Positions 43,015 through 55,725 of a stretch of 64,000 nucleotides of DNA are shown here, piece by piece. The notes under the pieces were generated by a model that was not told the origin of the DNA, searched no databases, and saw only the letters and a program-made list of their open reading frames with translations. Within the stretch, counting starts at the first letter, position 1; each line of letters begins with the position of its first letter. A program made the position numbers and the translations under genes. This stretch comes from Clarkia xantiana subsp. parviflora (taxonomy: Eukaryota; Streptophyta; Magnoliopsida; Myrtales; Onagraceae): the NCBI GenBank assembly GCA_036873135.1, contig JAPTYO010000009.1, positions 29,161,756 through 29,225,755 on the forward strand, written 5' to 3'.

Positions 43015-46000
43015 ATGACGAACAGTAGGGTGTCTAGGCACCAACGCCCACCCGGGGGCAATGGGCAGAGGAGAGAGCCTATACCCCCAGAGAGGCAGCC
43101 TAACCCTGGGAAGTAGCCAATGCATCCAGAGCCCCAAGAAATACCACAGCCTCCTCAACAACAGAACAACCAGGAGGGAGGACCTTCACGCCCAGCTGGG
43201 GCTGAGTCCTCCACAGCCTCCACCCCCCGGGCAAGAAGGCCACAGAGAGAAAGAGAACAACAGGGAGTGCCTTCCCACAACACGGCACCCCCTGAGGGAT
43301 ACTATTATGAAGAGCAACCCCAAAGGTACCCGTATGGGATGCCGGCACAGAGAGATGGCAACCGCGCCCACACAGCATATGCAAGGCCGGCATACACCCA
43401 AGGGACTTACACTGAAGCTCATGAAGAGGAGCAGATCCCAACAGAAGAGCACTACTCGCACCCTCGAGCAGGGAAGCGAGAGGAACAAAGAAGATATTAC
43501 CAGGAGCCACCCCCAGAGGGAAGGCAACAATTCGTGCCTCCTAGGCAACAGCAGAGCAACAGGGCTTACACCCCACTTGGGGAGGAAAGACAAGCAAGAC
43601 CTCCAAGGAGGCAAGGCTTCCATGAAACACCCCAGCAGGCGTACCAAGGGTACACCTATAGTCCATACCAGCATGGACAAGGGAACCCAGTAAGCCCAGT
43701 CTACAACTACAGTGGGTATCAGAGGGATTATACTCCGGCGCAGGTGATGATCACCCCGGAGGAGATAGAAGCCATGATAACCCGGAAATTGAATGAGTCA
43801 AAGAAACCCAGCCTGCATTGTCTAAGTGACAAGACAAACCACCCTTTCACAAGGGAACTGGAGATGAACAGGGTGCCAGACTCCCTGCACACAGTGCAAA
43901 TTGCAAAGTACAATGGGAAGGGAGACCCCCTAGAGCATATCCAACAGCATGAGGCCTCCCTATTTGGGAGGACCACTGATGAAAGGTACAAGGCACTCTT
44001 GTTCCCAAACACCCTATCAGGGGTGGCCTCACATTGGTTCTTCAGTCTACCCTCTGAAAGCATCCACTCATGGGAGCAGCTAAAAGCTAAGTTTCTACAG
44101 AGATACCTAGGGGAGAGGAAACTCCTCAAGGGAACAGGCTCCATTGATGATGTGAAACAAGAATACGATGAATCCCTGGCCAGCTACTATACTAGGTTCA
44201 ACCAGAATATTGCAGACATCCAGGGAGACATCACCGAAGGGGAGATTATACGAGCCTTCATCAGAAACTTAGGTCGCTTTGGGTCAACATTGGCTGAAAA
44301 GATGGCCAAAAAGCCAGCAAGCACCTTGGAGGAGCTTGCAGGAAGAGTTAAAACGCATATCGACCTTGAAAGGCACAGGGCAAGCAAGAAGGCCAAAATC
44401 CAGGCAGCCAAGGAGGATAATCAAAAGCCAAACAAAGGCAAGCCACCCCAGGCACCGCAGCATGCAAGGCAGCAGGAATGGCGTCCGCCACAGCAAAGAA
44501 ACCAAATGGGTGAACCCTTAAAGGCTAGAGAAATAAACGTCATTAAGTTCATCTCATTGAATGCCACTCCAGCCACCGTACTTAGAGAGATGCGGAACCA
44601 AAAGCTTTGGTCACCCCCTGCAAGGTGGAGAGCCCCAATGGTGGGAAATCACAAGGATAGATGGTGTGACAACCATGAGGCTTATGGTCACGACACAAAT
44701 GAATGCTTTAGCCTAAAGCTAAGCATAAACAACATCGTCCAGAGGGGAGAACTGAAGCAATTCATAGACCATGGGGGCAACAGTATGCAACTAGGGCCAT
44801 CACAGAAAGACAAGGGCAAGGGAAAGATAGACTACAACCCTCCACCCAACAAAAAATGAGTCATAAATATGATACATTGAGGAGTAGCATCGGGTGGCCC
44901 AACTGCTAATGCAAGAGAGGTCTATGCATCCAAGCTAAGCTCAGTGCCAAGGTGGAGAAAAAGGCCAAGAGAAGGAGAAGAAGTGAAGATCGAATTCTCG
45001 GAGAAGGACAAGAGCCACATCGTCTTTCCACATGACGATGCTCTAGTTATTACTATAGATATTGATAATTTTGATGTAAAGAGAATTTTGGTGGATGGGG
45101 GCAGCTCAGCTGACCTCCTAAGCCTGAGAGTGTTGTAAGAGATAGGGAAAACCAAAGCAGACATCAAACCAGTCAACTTCCCTCTAGTTGGCTTCTCAGG
45201 GGCAACAAGTTACCCCCTGGGGATGATAACCCTGCCAGTGACCATGGGCCAAGGATGGACCCAGCTGAAGGTAAATGTCAATTTCTTGGTGGTTGAAAGC
45301 CTGGGAGCCTACAACGGGATCCTAGGAAGGACAACCATAAACCCATATGAAATAGTGCCATCCACCGTTCACCAGAAGCTGAAGTACATCACGGAGAACG
45401 GAGTTGGAGAGGTCCTGGGTGATCAACGCACTGCAAGGCAGTGCTACGTCAACTCAATGAGACGTGGATCACACGGGACAGACACAGTGGCTGTGGTCAT
45501 GGTAGGAGCCAACCAGGATAGAAGAAGGAGGGGAAGGAGACAAAAGCAAGGAAGGATGAGGAGTGGAGTGACACTCCGTTTGAGCAGGCAGTTTTTTCAA
45601 ACAGTGCCTACGAGGAGACACAGGAGCAAGACTGTGAAGGTGACATCCATACCTTGGCAGCCAGACACCATAATAGGGAAAAGAACAAGGAACTCCATCC
45701 TAAGAGGCTTCCGCTACATAGATGATATCAAGCAAATGCCGCAGGAGTCTATATCAAGCTATTTCCAGAGATTCTTCAAGTATGGTGTCAACATGGACAT
45801 CACAAGGGGAGAAGCAGTCAGAGCATTCATTAGAAACATGCATCCAAACTCATTCAGGGCATATGGAGGGCTCTATGAGATGGTCATGACAAGCACAATG
45901 AGAGAGCTCAAGGATAAGCTGGACAGGGCATTTGCACAGGAAGCGGAGCAGTTGGATGAAGTTCCGGGGAAAGGAAGAGACACTGACATATTGGGAGGAT

Positions 46001-46263
46001 GTGTCAATTTCACATTCACACCCCTCACAATCAGCGTAGAAGAAATTTTCCACAAACACCTGAAGGAAGAGCTACCAACATGCAGGGAGGAAGGCAAGGC
46101 CTTCCTAGGAAGAGATGCACAGGGTTGGTGTGAGTACCATGGGACCTGGGGGCATCAAACCAACAACTGCATGGTGTTGAAGGTGGAAGTGGAAGAAATG
46201 ATTTACAACGGAGGCTTCAAGGAATACATGGCAACAGACACAGTGACCACCCCATATCCTTAG
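43015..46263 (+). pseudogene. B2 Gag-protease-Gag' polyprotein with four stops
   Basis: Collinear and closely similar to the B1 ORF, starting at ATG 43015. Stops in frame: TAG 43114-43116, TGA 44857-44859, TGA 44878-44880 and TAA 45136-45138. Where B1 has a TGA at 18389, B2 has TGG, so the two copies decayed independently. Zinc-knuckle-like WCDNHEAYGHDTNEC, protease VDGGSSADLL, second Gag part EAVRAFIRNMHP and second knuckle WCEYHGTWGHQTNNC are all present in the same order, so the duplicated Gag is a family feature and not an accident of B1. Confidence 0.88.
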
Positions 46264-46528
46264 TTTCATATTTAGCATTTTGCATGTTTCAGCTTTACAA
46301 GCTTTTCAAAAAACAACTTTGGAGAAGGAGAACTCACGAAGTTACTCCAACTCTACAACTATCTTTGATTCCTACAAAGGATGTCTTGGTGCACCAAGGC
46401 ATCCCAAGTGTACAAAAAAATGAATGCTCCTAAGGGAGTAGAAGTTACTCAAAAGTATTTTCCAGTGAATGTAGTGGTATAATCACGAAGTTATCCTTAC
46501 ACAGATATGACTTCAAGTCAATGACAGG

Positions 46529-47200
46529 TTCGACGCCCCCAAGAGCGTATCTTGAGAGTAGTTCTTATACTACGTCATTCGACGCCCCCAAGAGAGTATC
46601 TTGAGAGTAGTTTTCATACTACGACATTCGACGCCCCCAAGAGCGTATCTTGAGAGTAGTGTTCATACTACGACCTTCGACGCCCCCAAGAGCGTATCTT
46701 GAGAGTAGTTATTACACTACGAATTCGACGCACCAAGAGCGTATCTTGAGAGTGGTTTCCAAAAACTACGAACTTCAACGCCCCCAGGAGCGTATCTTGA
46801 GAGTAGTGTTCATACTACGACCTTCGACGCCCCCAAGAGCGTATCTTGAGAGTAGTTATTACACTACGAATTCGACGCACCAAGAGCGTATCTTGAGAGT
46901 GGTTTCCAAAAACTACGAATTCGACGCCCCCAGGAGCGTATCTTGAGGTAGATTTGCAACCTACCAGATTCGACGCCCCCAAGAGCGTATCTTGAGGTAG
47001 AAAAAACACTACCAGTTCGACGCCCCCAAGAGCGTATCTTGAGGTAGATTTCAAACTACCAGTTCGACGCCCACCAGGAGCGTATCTTTGGTCTAACCTG
47101 AGCCCTCCGGGAGCCTATCCTGTGAAACGTTAAGTGCCGTCCGAGAGCCTGTCTCGTGAACAGATTTCGACGCCCACCAAGAGCGTATCTTTGGTCTAAC
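46529..47200 (+). repeat. Tandem stem-loop array, B2 (~15 units)
   Basis: Same unit types and order as B1, with two or three extra units at the start and near the end. Stem 1 forms CAAGA/TCTTG, CAGGA/TCTTG, CGGGA/TCCTG and CGAGA/TCTCG; stem 2 forms GTAGT/ACTAC, GGTAG/CTACC and GTGGTTT/AAACTAC. Loops vary in sequence and length. Confidence 0.92.
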
Positions 47201-47583
47201 AGTACAACGTATACCGTGTAAGGGGTATCAGAAGAGATCATCACACCATGCTCAGAAGGATACCGTGAGAAAGAAATTTCTAAGTAAAATAATGTGAAGA
47301 ACAAGTAATGTTTTTTCTTTATGAAATGGCAGGTATGACATGAAGGAAAACACGAAAGAAAGACAAGTAAAGGAAACACACCAAGAGAAGAGCCCATAAC
47401 CAAAGGGATATATACAAAAGCATGAGAAGCACTAGTGTAAAGGCAAGCGAACCACGTAGTCAACAACACAATGCGGCAAAGGAAAGTAACAACAAACACC
47501 ATCACAATCTCAAAAGACACTCAACCCATTAAAGGGGAGAAGGAGTATAGTTATATATACAAGGATAGCATGAGATAAACACA

Positions 47584-49904
47584 TCAGTCAGAACCTTCAG
47601 GGGAGTCACCCTCACCCCCTGAAGCTGAACCACCGGCAGATAGAGATGATGAGGAGGAATCTGAGGTACCAATCTCCACTGGTGTAGCATCCACCTGGGC
47701 AGGGGCAGGCTCGTCTGCAACAGCAGCCTGACCCCTCAGAACAGCCATGTAACCAGTGGAATATGGCCCGAAGTCACCAAGGTCACCAACTGGGAACTGA
47801 GGATCAATATGGAAAATGTGATCAACCAGATACTCACCGAACTGGTTCATCTCCTGAGTGAGACGCGCGCTATAATCGGCAGTGAAGGCAGAGGAGGCCT
47901 TGTACTCAGACACCGCGACAGTCCTCTCCTCCGCCCGACACTTAGCCTCCAACTTCCGTAACTCCTCAGAATGGAGCGACGCTGCAACCTCAGCTTCCCG
48001 ACGCAAACTGCCCACAGTGGTCTCAAGCAAGGACACCTGGTCCCGGAGCTCCTGCATCCTCAAATCAGATAATCGCGCCTTCTCAGCAGCAGTGGCGACC
48101 TCCGCCTTGAGAGAGGCCTGGCTGTCCTCAAGGGTCTTCCTCTCGTCAGATAACTCGAGCACGAGCGAGGACATGTTCACCATGTCAGACATACCCTAAC
48201 AATTCAAACAAGGGATGAGTAACCGAAAGATAGCCATGAAAGTAATAAGAGGAAAGCAAGGAACAACTCACAGGTGCATAACGAGAAAGTACCCCCTGAA
48301 CAAAGCGCCGAGTCTCCCCAGGAGACTTGGGCGGAGCAACACGATCGCCAGGGGGGATGGCGCCGCGGAGTACGCGGACGCCAACCTCAGGAGTCCGCAA
48401 AGAGGAGGTGCTATCGAGGTGGAACTCCTTCAGACCAGCAAAAGGAGTCCACTCAGACCCAATAACATCTTCATCAGTAAGACGTGCGAAATCCTTCCGA
48501 CTTAAAGTCGGAGGCCCACCTACACAAGCAAAGCAAGTCAAAGGAGAATATAAACATAGAAGAATCAGCAACAAGGTAGAGATCATACCTGAGGACCGTG
48601 CCCTCGGCTGGGGGGCAGGGGAACCACCACCAGCAGGTCGCTTCCCTTTGTCAGCCAGGGAAGGCACCTCTTCAACCACCATCTCCTTATCACGAGATAG
48701 GGTCGGAGGACGAGCAGTAGGCGAAGCAGGATCCACGGCCTTCTTTCTCTTAGCAGCCGAGGCCCCGGCCTCAGAATCAGATCTCCGCGGCTTGGACTTG
48801 GAAGGTCCAGAATCTCTGCCAACGGAGACGACCCTCTCAGTCACCAAGGGGGAGCGCCCTAGCAAGGTAAGAAAAACAAGATAAGGAAAACATAAGTTAT
48901 ACCATAAAGAAGCAAATAGGAGAAAGCATACCAGAGGCCCCAGCCTTCTTCCCAGGCAGGGGGGATTTCTTTAGAGCGGAACTAGAAGGAGCCTTCCTCT
49001 TGCTCAGATCAACAGGGGCTCCCTGCACGTTATAGGTTTTTCCATGAAACCAACCTACAAAGGAAGAGCAGAAGGTAAATAAAGATGGAAAGACCAAGTG
49101 ACATACCGAACCCCCGGAGTCAGGAGTCAAACTGATCCCGGCCTCGTAAAGATCCGTCTCAGTCACTAAGGACACGGGGCAGTATGACCGAGTCCTGTTG
49201 CTCTCGTGAATGATCTTCATAGTCTCTAAATCAACCGAAGAGAACTCTCCGAAAGCAGGCCAACCATCGGACCGATCCTCATTCAAGACCGACCAAGTGA
49301 CGTATCGATCCGTAATGAAGAAGTAATGCTTAGCCCAGTGACTGGCCGAATTGTCACTCCGGGCTACGAAACGGAGGGAGGTATCCCACTCGATCCCACT
49401 CAACCCGAAATCAGCAAATCGGGGATCCTTGAAGGTCGGATGGCGAGTTACGAAACTCGCAAACCCCACCTTCGTCTGGTACTGGAACCGGTAGAAGCAT
49501 CGGAGGGAGTACTTCCAGGAGTACCAATGGCACAATACCCGGAAGCCCACCCAGACACGAAGGGCACTGGGGGCAAGGTTCACAGGAGAAATCCTGAAGA
49601 ACCTGCTCAACTCTATAAGCTCATCACAGTAAGGCAACCTCAGCCCGAATCGGATCTGGGAGGGGTACACGGCGACCTTCCCTATAGGAGGCTCCGTCAC
49701 CGTCTCGCGAGTATTCCCCAAGGAGGGGAGAAAAGGATACAGAGGCTCATCTAGGGGACAGATATCTCCTAGGGTAACATGTTCATTGTAATCGGACCTA
49801 GTGAGATGGTTCTCCGACAGGGTAGCAAGACCTAAAGCAAAGGTAGCAGGAAATCCCAAAGTACGAATCAAATTTCGACTAACACCCCAACGAAGGTCAC
49901 GACA
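47584..49904 (-). CDS. B2 antisense gene (aORF), spliced and open
   Basis: Exons 49904-48932, 48858-48589, 48519-48272 and 48195-47584 on the minus strand use the same splice sites as B1 and give ~700 codons with no stop, so this copy is open over all four exons. Exon 1 includes LPYCDELIELSRFF and LRVWVGFRVLCHW (PF04195-like), then a TFKDPRFADFGLSGIEWD region. The later exons are basic and Ser/Pro-rich (AAKRKKAVDP), and the last is a coiled coil ending in an acidic Ser-rich tail. It lacks a 9-base piece found in B1. An upstream exon with the start codon was not resolved. Expression and role are unknown. Confidence 0.8.
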
Positions 49905-51620
49905 CTAAGCTAGCAATAGGAAAGGAAGTAATGCGACCAAAAAGGAAGAGAAAAGGAACTCACTCATCCTTCGGAGGATGCGACGCCTCTGTAGAGTCTG
50001 TGTGCGCGGACACCACCAGGAATACAGTACCTGCCACGGCACGACAAATATCAAGACAAGAAAAATTTCCGAAGAACCGGAAATATTCCAACACCCGACC
50101 AACGACAATAGTCACAGATCCAAAGACACCCAGCAAAGATAGTCAACATGAGCCAAGGACACCACGACAACCAAGTTGAATAATTTTATCCGAGCCTAAG
50201 GTCGGGTTTTGGAAAAAATTACCATTATACCCTCCAATAAAGATTAACACACCAACGGCGGTACGACATCAAATTCAAGACCGGGATGGTCCAATCGGAC
50301 AAGAAACTATATCCGGACGACCGGCAAACATTTTTCCCCAAATCCACAACTATCAACGGTTACCCACATTCGATCAAATTTCGGCAATCAAGCATCGGCA
50401 ATCAAATATCAACGATTCAAAAATCAACGTTTTACGCGGTAACGGAAAGGAAAAGAGCGGACCTTCGGAAAACCCGACCCGATGTGATAAACGGGTCCGG
50501 AATTCGAATTTGAGCGTTGCCGGAAATCAGCCCCTCGCCGGAGTCCCAATTCCGTCGTCGCCGGAGTCGCTCCCAGCCGTCCTTTCGCCGCCGGAGTCCG
50601 CCCCAGATCACGTCGGAGCCCCCCTGTCCCGCCGTCGACTGTTCTGGCCGAAGCTAGCGCTGCCGTCGTCGGAGGTAAACTCGCCGTCGAAGCCTCCCGA
50701 CGCCGCTGCTCGTCTGGTCGCCGCCCTCCGTCGGCCAAGCTCGTACCGCGTCGCTTTCGTCCGTCAGCCACCGGGAGTCACGTCGCCGTCGACCGCCTGC
50801 GTCGGACCAGGCTCCACCTCCGTCAGCTGCTCCTTCACGCCGCCACTGGTCCGTCCCGCCTCCACGCCGTCGTCTCGCGTCACCAATCCACCGGCCGGCT
50901 CTGTCCCGTGCTGGTGGTCTCTTCCCGCCGGAGCTGCTGGCCGGAATTTCGTGTCTCTCGCCGGAATTCTGGCCGGCCCTAACCTTGGGGGTGCTCTCCA
51001 ATTTTTCTTGCTCTCCAAGGGTGAGTGAAGAGGGAAGATGGTGGCTATGGTGACTCTTTGAGGTATTTTTCTAACTCTCCTCTATTTTGAAAAGATGATA
51101 GGTTTTTTTAAGGGGTTTTAATCACCACCCTCCATCTATCTTTAAATGAGATCTAAGGGCCAAGGAAAAACCATCATTTTTATCCCTTTCAACTATGGCT
51201 AAGTATATCTCCATACTTAGAAAAACTATCAAGTTAGTTTTATTTTTGAGCATTCCATACTTAGGAAAATTTTTAGCCAAAATTAAATTTTTACTCACTT
51301 AGATAGAATCCCGGCACGAATTTGAAGCATAAGTCACTTAGTTGCATTCGTATTACATCCTTGTAAGAGTATGCATTTTTTAAGTATACGCCGGTAGCAA
51401 AGATAGATTTATTGCTCCCGCCTCAGACGGACGCATGCTTAGGCATACGTCCGTGCTACTCTAACGTTTACAACTCCTCTATCTCATAAGGCAGGGGGCA
51501 GAGTCGAAGACATGCATCCATGGGTAAGTTGGCACTCAGATGAAAGGTAGAAACCCCGGTTTCAAATTGCGCGTATCATACCATCCTGAAATAGAGTCAA
51601 TCAAGGGTTAGGCCATTGGT
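49905..51620. other. B2 non-coding region: antisense leader, GC-rich patch, 3' UTR
   Basis: No supported gene. 50513-50960 is a GC-rich stretch full of CGCCGG words that aligns poorly with the same place in B1 although both flanks align well. 50970-51620 matches B1 24640-25285. Confidence 0.6.
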
Positions 51621-51635
51621 TGACTCGGGGGCATG

Positions 51636-52509
51636 TGATGGATATACGCCCAATTTGAACCCGTTGACTTCCAAACCGTTGTATTTTTATCGTCCCATTA
51701 ACGTTTATAAATCGAAACTTCAACCCGAACACTTCGCGAGAACATCAACGGCTCGGACGGGGCCGAAGCGCCCGTCCGGCCAAGGTAAACTCACCTAGGT
51801 GAGGTTGGGTGGCCACACCCGACCTCCCCTAGGAGAGATCGGGTCAGCCAACCCGATCTCTCCTAGGGGAGATCGGGTGGACCAACCCGATCTCTCCTAG
51901 GAGAGATCGGGTCGGCCAACCCGATCTCTCCTAGGAGGGATGGGGTTGGCCAACCCCATCCTCCCTAGGAGGGGTTGGGTGCCCTCACCCAACCCCTACC
52001 CTTGGGGTCGGATTTCTCCCCCCCCCCCCAAGGGCCCCTGCGCCATTTTCGGACACCCACACCCGGTTCACGTCGCCTACCTTCTCCGTATCCTAAGGTC
52101 TTAATTATGCACTTAAAGGTTAATTAATTGTGTTTAAAGGTTAAACGATGTCATTAAGCCACCTTAATGACACCGTTGCCTATAAATACCCCACCTTCAC
52201 AACTCATTTGGGCATCTTGGCAATTTGGATTACTTTGCTCTGACATCTCTCTAGTTTATCTCTCTAAGAAGAATACTGACTTAGGCATCGGAGAGGGTTC
52301 ACCAGGCACCACCCCCCCCCCCTCCGTGTCTGGTACTGCCCCTTCTGCAGGGTAGAAGGAGAGAAGAAGCAAAGGAAGGAAGGAAGGAAGGAAGGAAGGA
52401 AGGACATAGGTTGGGACAGGGCAACTCAGGAATACCGGATCACACACATCCCCAGTAAGGAGCGAGATCAAAGCCGACCACCTGTTGACCTAGATCTCAT
52501 AACCTAACA
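51636..52509 (+). repeat. 3' LTR of B2 (874 bp)
   Basis: Matches 42134-42963 except for one extra hairpin block and longer C and GGAA runs. TATAAATA is at 52181-52188. It is followed by target duplication gaggc. Confidence 0.95.
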
Positions 52510-52514
52510 GAGGC

Positions 52515-53461
52515 GACGGCGTTGGTCCGATCCTGTGACGCGTGCCAGAGGTACGCCCCGAGTATTGTGGCTCCGGCTGCTAATCTGACATCTATCAAGA
52601 GCGCTTGGCCCTTCCCGCAGTGGGGCATCGACTTGGTGGGACCTCTTCCGCAAGCACAAGGTCAGTGTAAGTATTTGCTTGTAGCTATCGATTATTTTTC
52701 GAAATGGATAGAAGCAAAGGCGTTGGCCAAGACGACGGGGAACCAGATCGTCAAGTTCCTCCTGACCCATATTGTATCCAGATACGGGATTCCTAAGGTG
52801 GTGATCAGCGATAATGGTCCACCGTTTAACGGAGCTCAAGTAAAGGAGTATCTGGAGGAGTTGAATATCGAGCATCGGACAGCTTCTGTACACCATGCTC
52901 AAACTAATGGCCAGGTGGAATCAGCCAACAAAATCGTGATGGATGGCCTGAAGAAAAGGGTCTATGCCTTGAAGGGCAAATGGCTGAACGAGCTGGAAAA
53001 TGTGCTTTGGGCTGTCAGAACGACACCCAAACGATCAACTTGGGAGACTCCGTTTGGCCTTGTTTATGGCACGGAGGCTGTTGCTCCCGTGGAGGTAGCT
53101 GTGGCATCCCATCGGATGAGATATTACGAGCCTTTGACGAATGATGAGATGAGACGTCTGGATTTGGACTTGCTCGTAGAAGAGAGGCGGGAAGCCGACG
53201 AAGTCCAGGCTCGAATGCGTTTGGCGACGACCAGGTATTACAATCGGCGAGTTAAGTCCCGACAATTCTTCGTCGGGGAGCTGGTTTGGCGTCGCAACGA
53301 GTTTACCCTTTTGGATCGAATCAGCAAGATGTTACCAAAATGGGAAGGACCTTACAAGGTCGTGGGTGCCAGCTCCAAATGCGTACAAGTTGGAAGACCT
53401 CGATGGCAGAGCATTGAAGCATTATTTTAGTGGCAAACACTTGAAGAAACACCATGCTTGA
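52515..53461 (+). pseudogene. Element D integrase core and C-terminus
   Basis: Resumes after B2 with the HHCC cysteines (CDACQRY). The catalytic acids are in GIDLVGP (~52627), SDNGPPF (~52808) and the Glu of GQVESANK (~52918). A C-terminal part (GELVWRRNEF, KWEGPYKVVG) follows. Near 53385 one base is lost, so the open frame ends at 53430, while the original frame continues to TGA 53459-53461. The enzyme would insert cDNA into the genome; it is broken here by B2 and the frameshift. Confidence 0.9.
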
Positions 53462-53462
53462 T

Positions 53463-54070
53463 GAAAAGTCGCCTTAGGTGGTGCCCGATAAAAGTCGCCT
53501 TAAGTGGTGCCCGATGTAAAATCGCCTTAAGTGGTGTAAGCTATTTATCGTTTGATTCGATGTAAGCAAATTTTGTGCCATCAATAAATAAAGAGGTTGC
53601 TTCCAATCAGAGTTATTCTTAGATTTATTCTAAGCGTTATTTAGTCGCCTTGAGTGGTGCACGAGAAAGGTCGCCTTGAGTGGTGCACGAGAAAAGTCGC
53701 CTTGAGTGGTGCACGAGAAAAGTCGCCTTGAGTGGTGCACGAGAGAAAGTCGTCTTAAGTGATGCACGAGATTAAGTCGTCTTAAGTGATGCATGATTCT
53801 TAGATTTACTCTAAGTGTTGTTAAAGTCGTCCTAAGTGATGCACGAGATTAAGTCGTCTTAAGTGATGCACGAGATTAAGTCGTCTTAAGTGATGCATGA
53901 TTCTTGGATTTATTCTAAGTATTGGAAAGTCGCCTTAAGTGGTGCGTAATGGTAAGTCACCTTAAGTGGTGCAAGTTGATAAATCGTCTTAAGTGATGTG
54001 TGAGAATATCTTAAGTGTCGAGGTTTCGACTTAAGTAAGTATAGTAAAGTCACTTTGAGAAGTGCAATGA
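53463..54070 (+). repeat. Tandem stem-loop repeats of element D
   Basis: About 17 units of ~22-26 bases like GTCGCCTTGAGTGGTGCAC, between integrase and the antisense ORF. Each holds a short stem with a 6-base loop: CGCC/GGTG, CGTC/GATG, CACC/GGTG or CACT/AGTG, so arm changes are paired. A second stem (CTTAG/CTAAG, CTTGG/CTAAG) recurs three times, and a longer bulged hairpin lies at ~54007-54033. Confidence 0.88.
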
Positions 54071-54252
54071 AAAATCGGAATTACGTCTGATATTAATGGG
54101 GGCTCAAAGGCCCGATGATTACAAAAATGAGGAAAATACAAGGATTCTAAAGATAAGCAGTTAGGCTTGGTCCTTGTCGGCGACATCAATGGGAGCAGGG
54201 TCCACGAGGTCTGTGGCAGAAGGCTACACAGGTTCAGCCGCTGGAGGGTCGA

Positions 54253-54816
54253 TTATCGGGACGTCGGCACTCGGAGGCTCTGCTGTGTCTTCAACAATCG
54301 CGGGAGTGCTCCCCCATCACCCTCCTGCGAGAGAGCAAAATATTTCTTCGCGAAGGGAGCGAGAGAAGGAGACTTGTCGAAGTTAATGGCGTCGCCATAC
54401 TCCAGGTGGAGTTCCTCGACCACGTTGAAGAGGGTGTTCTCCACCTCCGCGCTGCAGAACTTCACAGCATCAGCCTGGAAGTCTTCAGACCTCCGATAAT
54501 CCTCCCGGCCCTTGGTCTCGGCCGCGACCAGCTGCGCGGGAACCCCCGCAACTTGCTCCTCCAGAGCCTTCTTCTCAAGGACCAGCTTGTCCTCAGCAAC
54601 CTGCCGCTCCCGCTTCAGGAGCCCCTCGAAGTCACGGACCTGCTTTTGGAGGTCCCGAGTCTTGCGGTCGAAGATGGCCTGCTCCTTGGCCAGTTTTCCC
54701 CGCGAAGACTCGGAGGCCGCGAGATCCTCCTTAAGCTTGGTCGTGACCGCCCGCTCTTGCTCCAGGGCCTCCTCATAGGCGAGGAGGTACCCGATGGAAC
54801 GGTTGATGTCCCCCAT
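54253..54816 (-). pseudogene. Element D antisense ORF, coiled-coil part
   Basis: A minus-strand frame of 187 codons, rich in Glu, Lys, Arg and Ala with heptad-like spacing (RAVTTKLKEDLAASESS, KRERQVAEDKLVLEKK), matches in position and style the last exon of the B antisense genes. A one-base shift near 54310 probably ends it early; another frame continues with an acidic Pro-rich tail. Its upstream exons lie beyond B3, outside the window. Confidence 0.7.
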
Positions 54817-54892
54817 CTCCTGCGAAGAAAGGAAAAGAAGTATTAGTAGGTGAGCAACCGGTCTTATTGATGAAGAAAAGAAGGGTGAAAGG

Positions 54893-55674
54893 TGATGGAT
54901 ATACGCCCAATTTGAACCCGTTGACTCCCGAATCGTTTTATTTTGTTCACCCCGTTAATGATTGTAAGTCGAAACTTCAACCCGAACACTTCGCGAAAAC
55001 ACCAACGGTCCGGACGAGGCCAAAGCGCTCGTCCGGCCAAGTTAGACTCACCTAGGTGAGGTCGGGTGGCCACACCCGACCTCCCCTAGGGGAGATCGGG
55101 TGGACCAACCCGATCTCCCTTAGGGGAGATAGGGTTGGCCAACCCTATCTCCCCTAGGAGGGGTTGGGTGGCCTCACCCAACCCCTACCCTTGGGGGTCG
55201 TTTTTTCCTTCCCCCCAAGGGCCCCGACACCATTCTTGGACTCCCATACTCGGTTTATTTCCGCCAACCTTCTCCGTACCCTAAGGTCTTAATTACGTGT
55301 TTAAAGGATAATTAATTGTGTTTAAAGGTTAACGATGTCATTAAGCCACCTTAATGACACCGTTGCCTATAAATACAACACCTCCACTATTCATTTGATC
55401 ATCTTGGCAAGTTGGATAATTTTGCTCTGACATCTCTCTAGCTTTATCTCTCTAAAACCGTACTGACTTAGGCATCGGAGAGGGTTCATCAGGCACCACC
55501 CCCCCTCTGTGCCTGGTATTGCCCCTCTTGCAGGGCGAAAAGGAGAAGAGAAGCTAAGGACGGAAGGACACAAGCTAGGAGACCACAACCCGAGAGCACC
55601 AAACCCGCAACATCTCCAGTGAGGGACAAGCCTTAGGTTGACTGCCTGTTGACCCAAGACTTCGGAACCTAACA
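54893..55674 (+). repeat. 5' LTR of B3 (782 bp)
   Basis: Starts TGATGGATATACG and ends CCTAACA. It has four hairpin blocks (55045-55195), including GAGATAGGGT/ACCCTATCTC not seen in B1 or B2. TATAAATA is at 55368-55375. Confidence 0.93.
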
Positions 55675-55725
55675 CTTGGCGCCGTCTGTGGGCTTCGGAC
55701 AGAAAGCCTGGCAATAACAAGAGCA

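Larger units (their letters stand above)
42129..52514 (+). mobile_element. Element B2: non-autonomous Tat-like LTR element, gaggc target duplication
   Basis: Complete 10.4-kb element 42134-52509 flanked by gaggc (42129-42133, 52510-52514). It has the same layout as B1: LTRs 42134-42963 and 51636-52509, primer site 42966, Gag-protease-Gag' 43015-46263, stem-loop array 46529-47200, and a spliced antisense gene 49904-47584. No RT, RNase H or integrase is present. Its sense ORF has four stops while its antisense gene is open. Confidence 0.95.
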
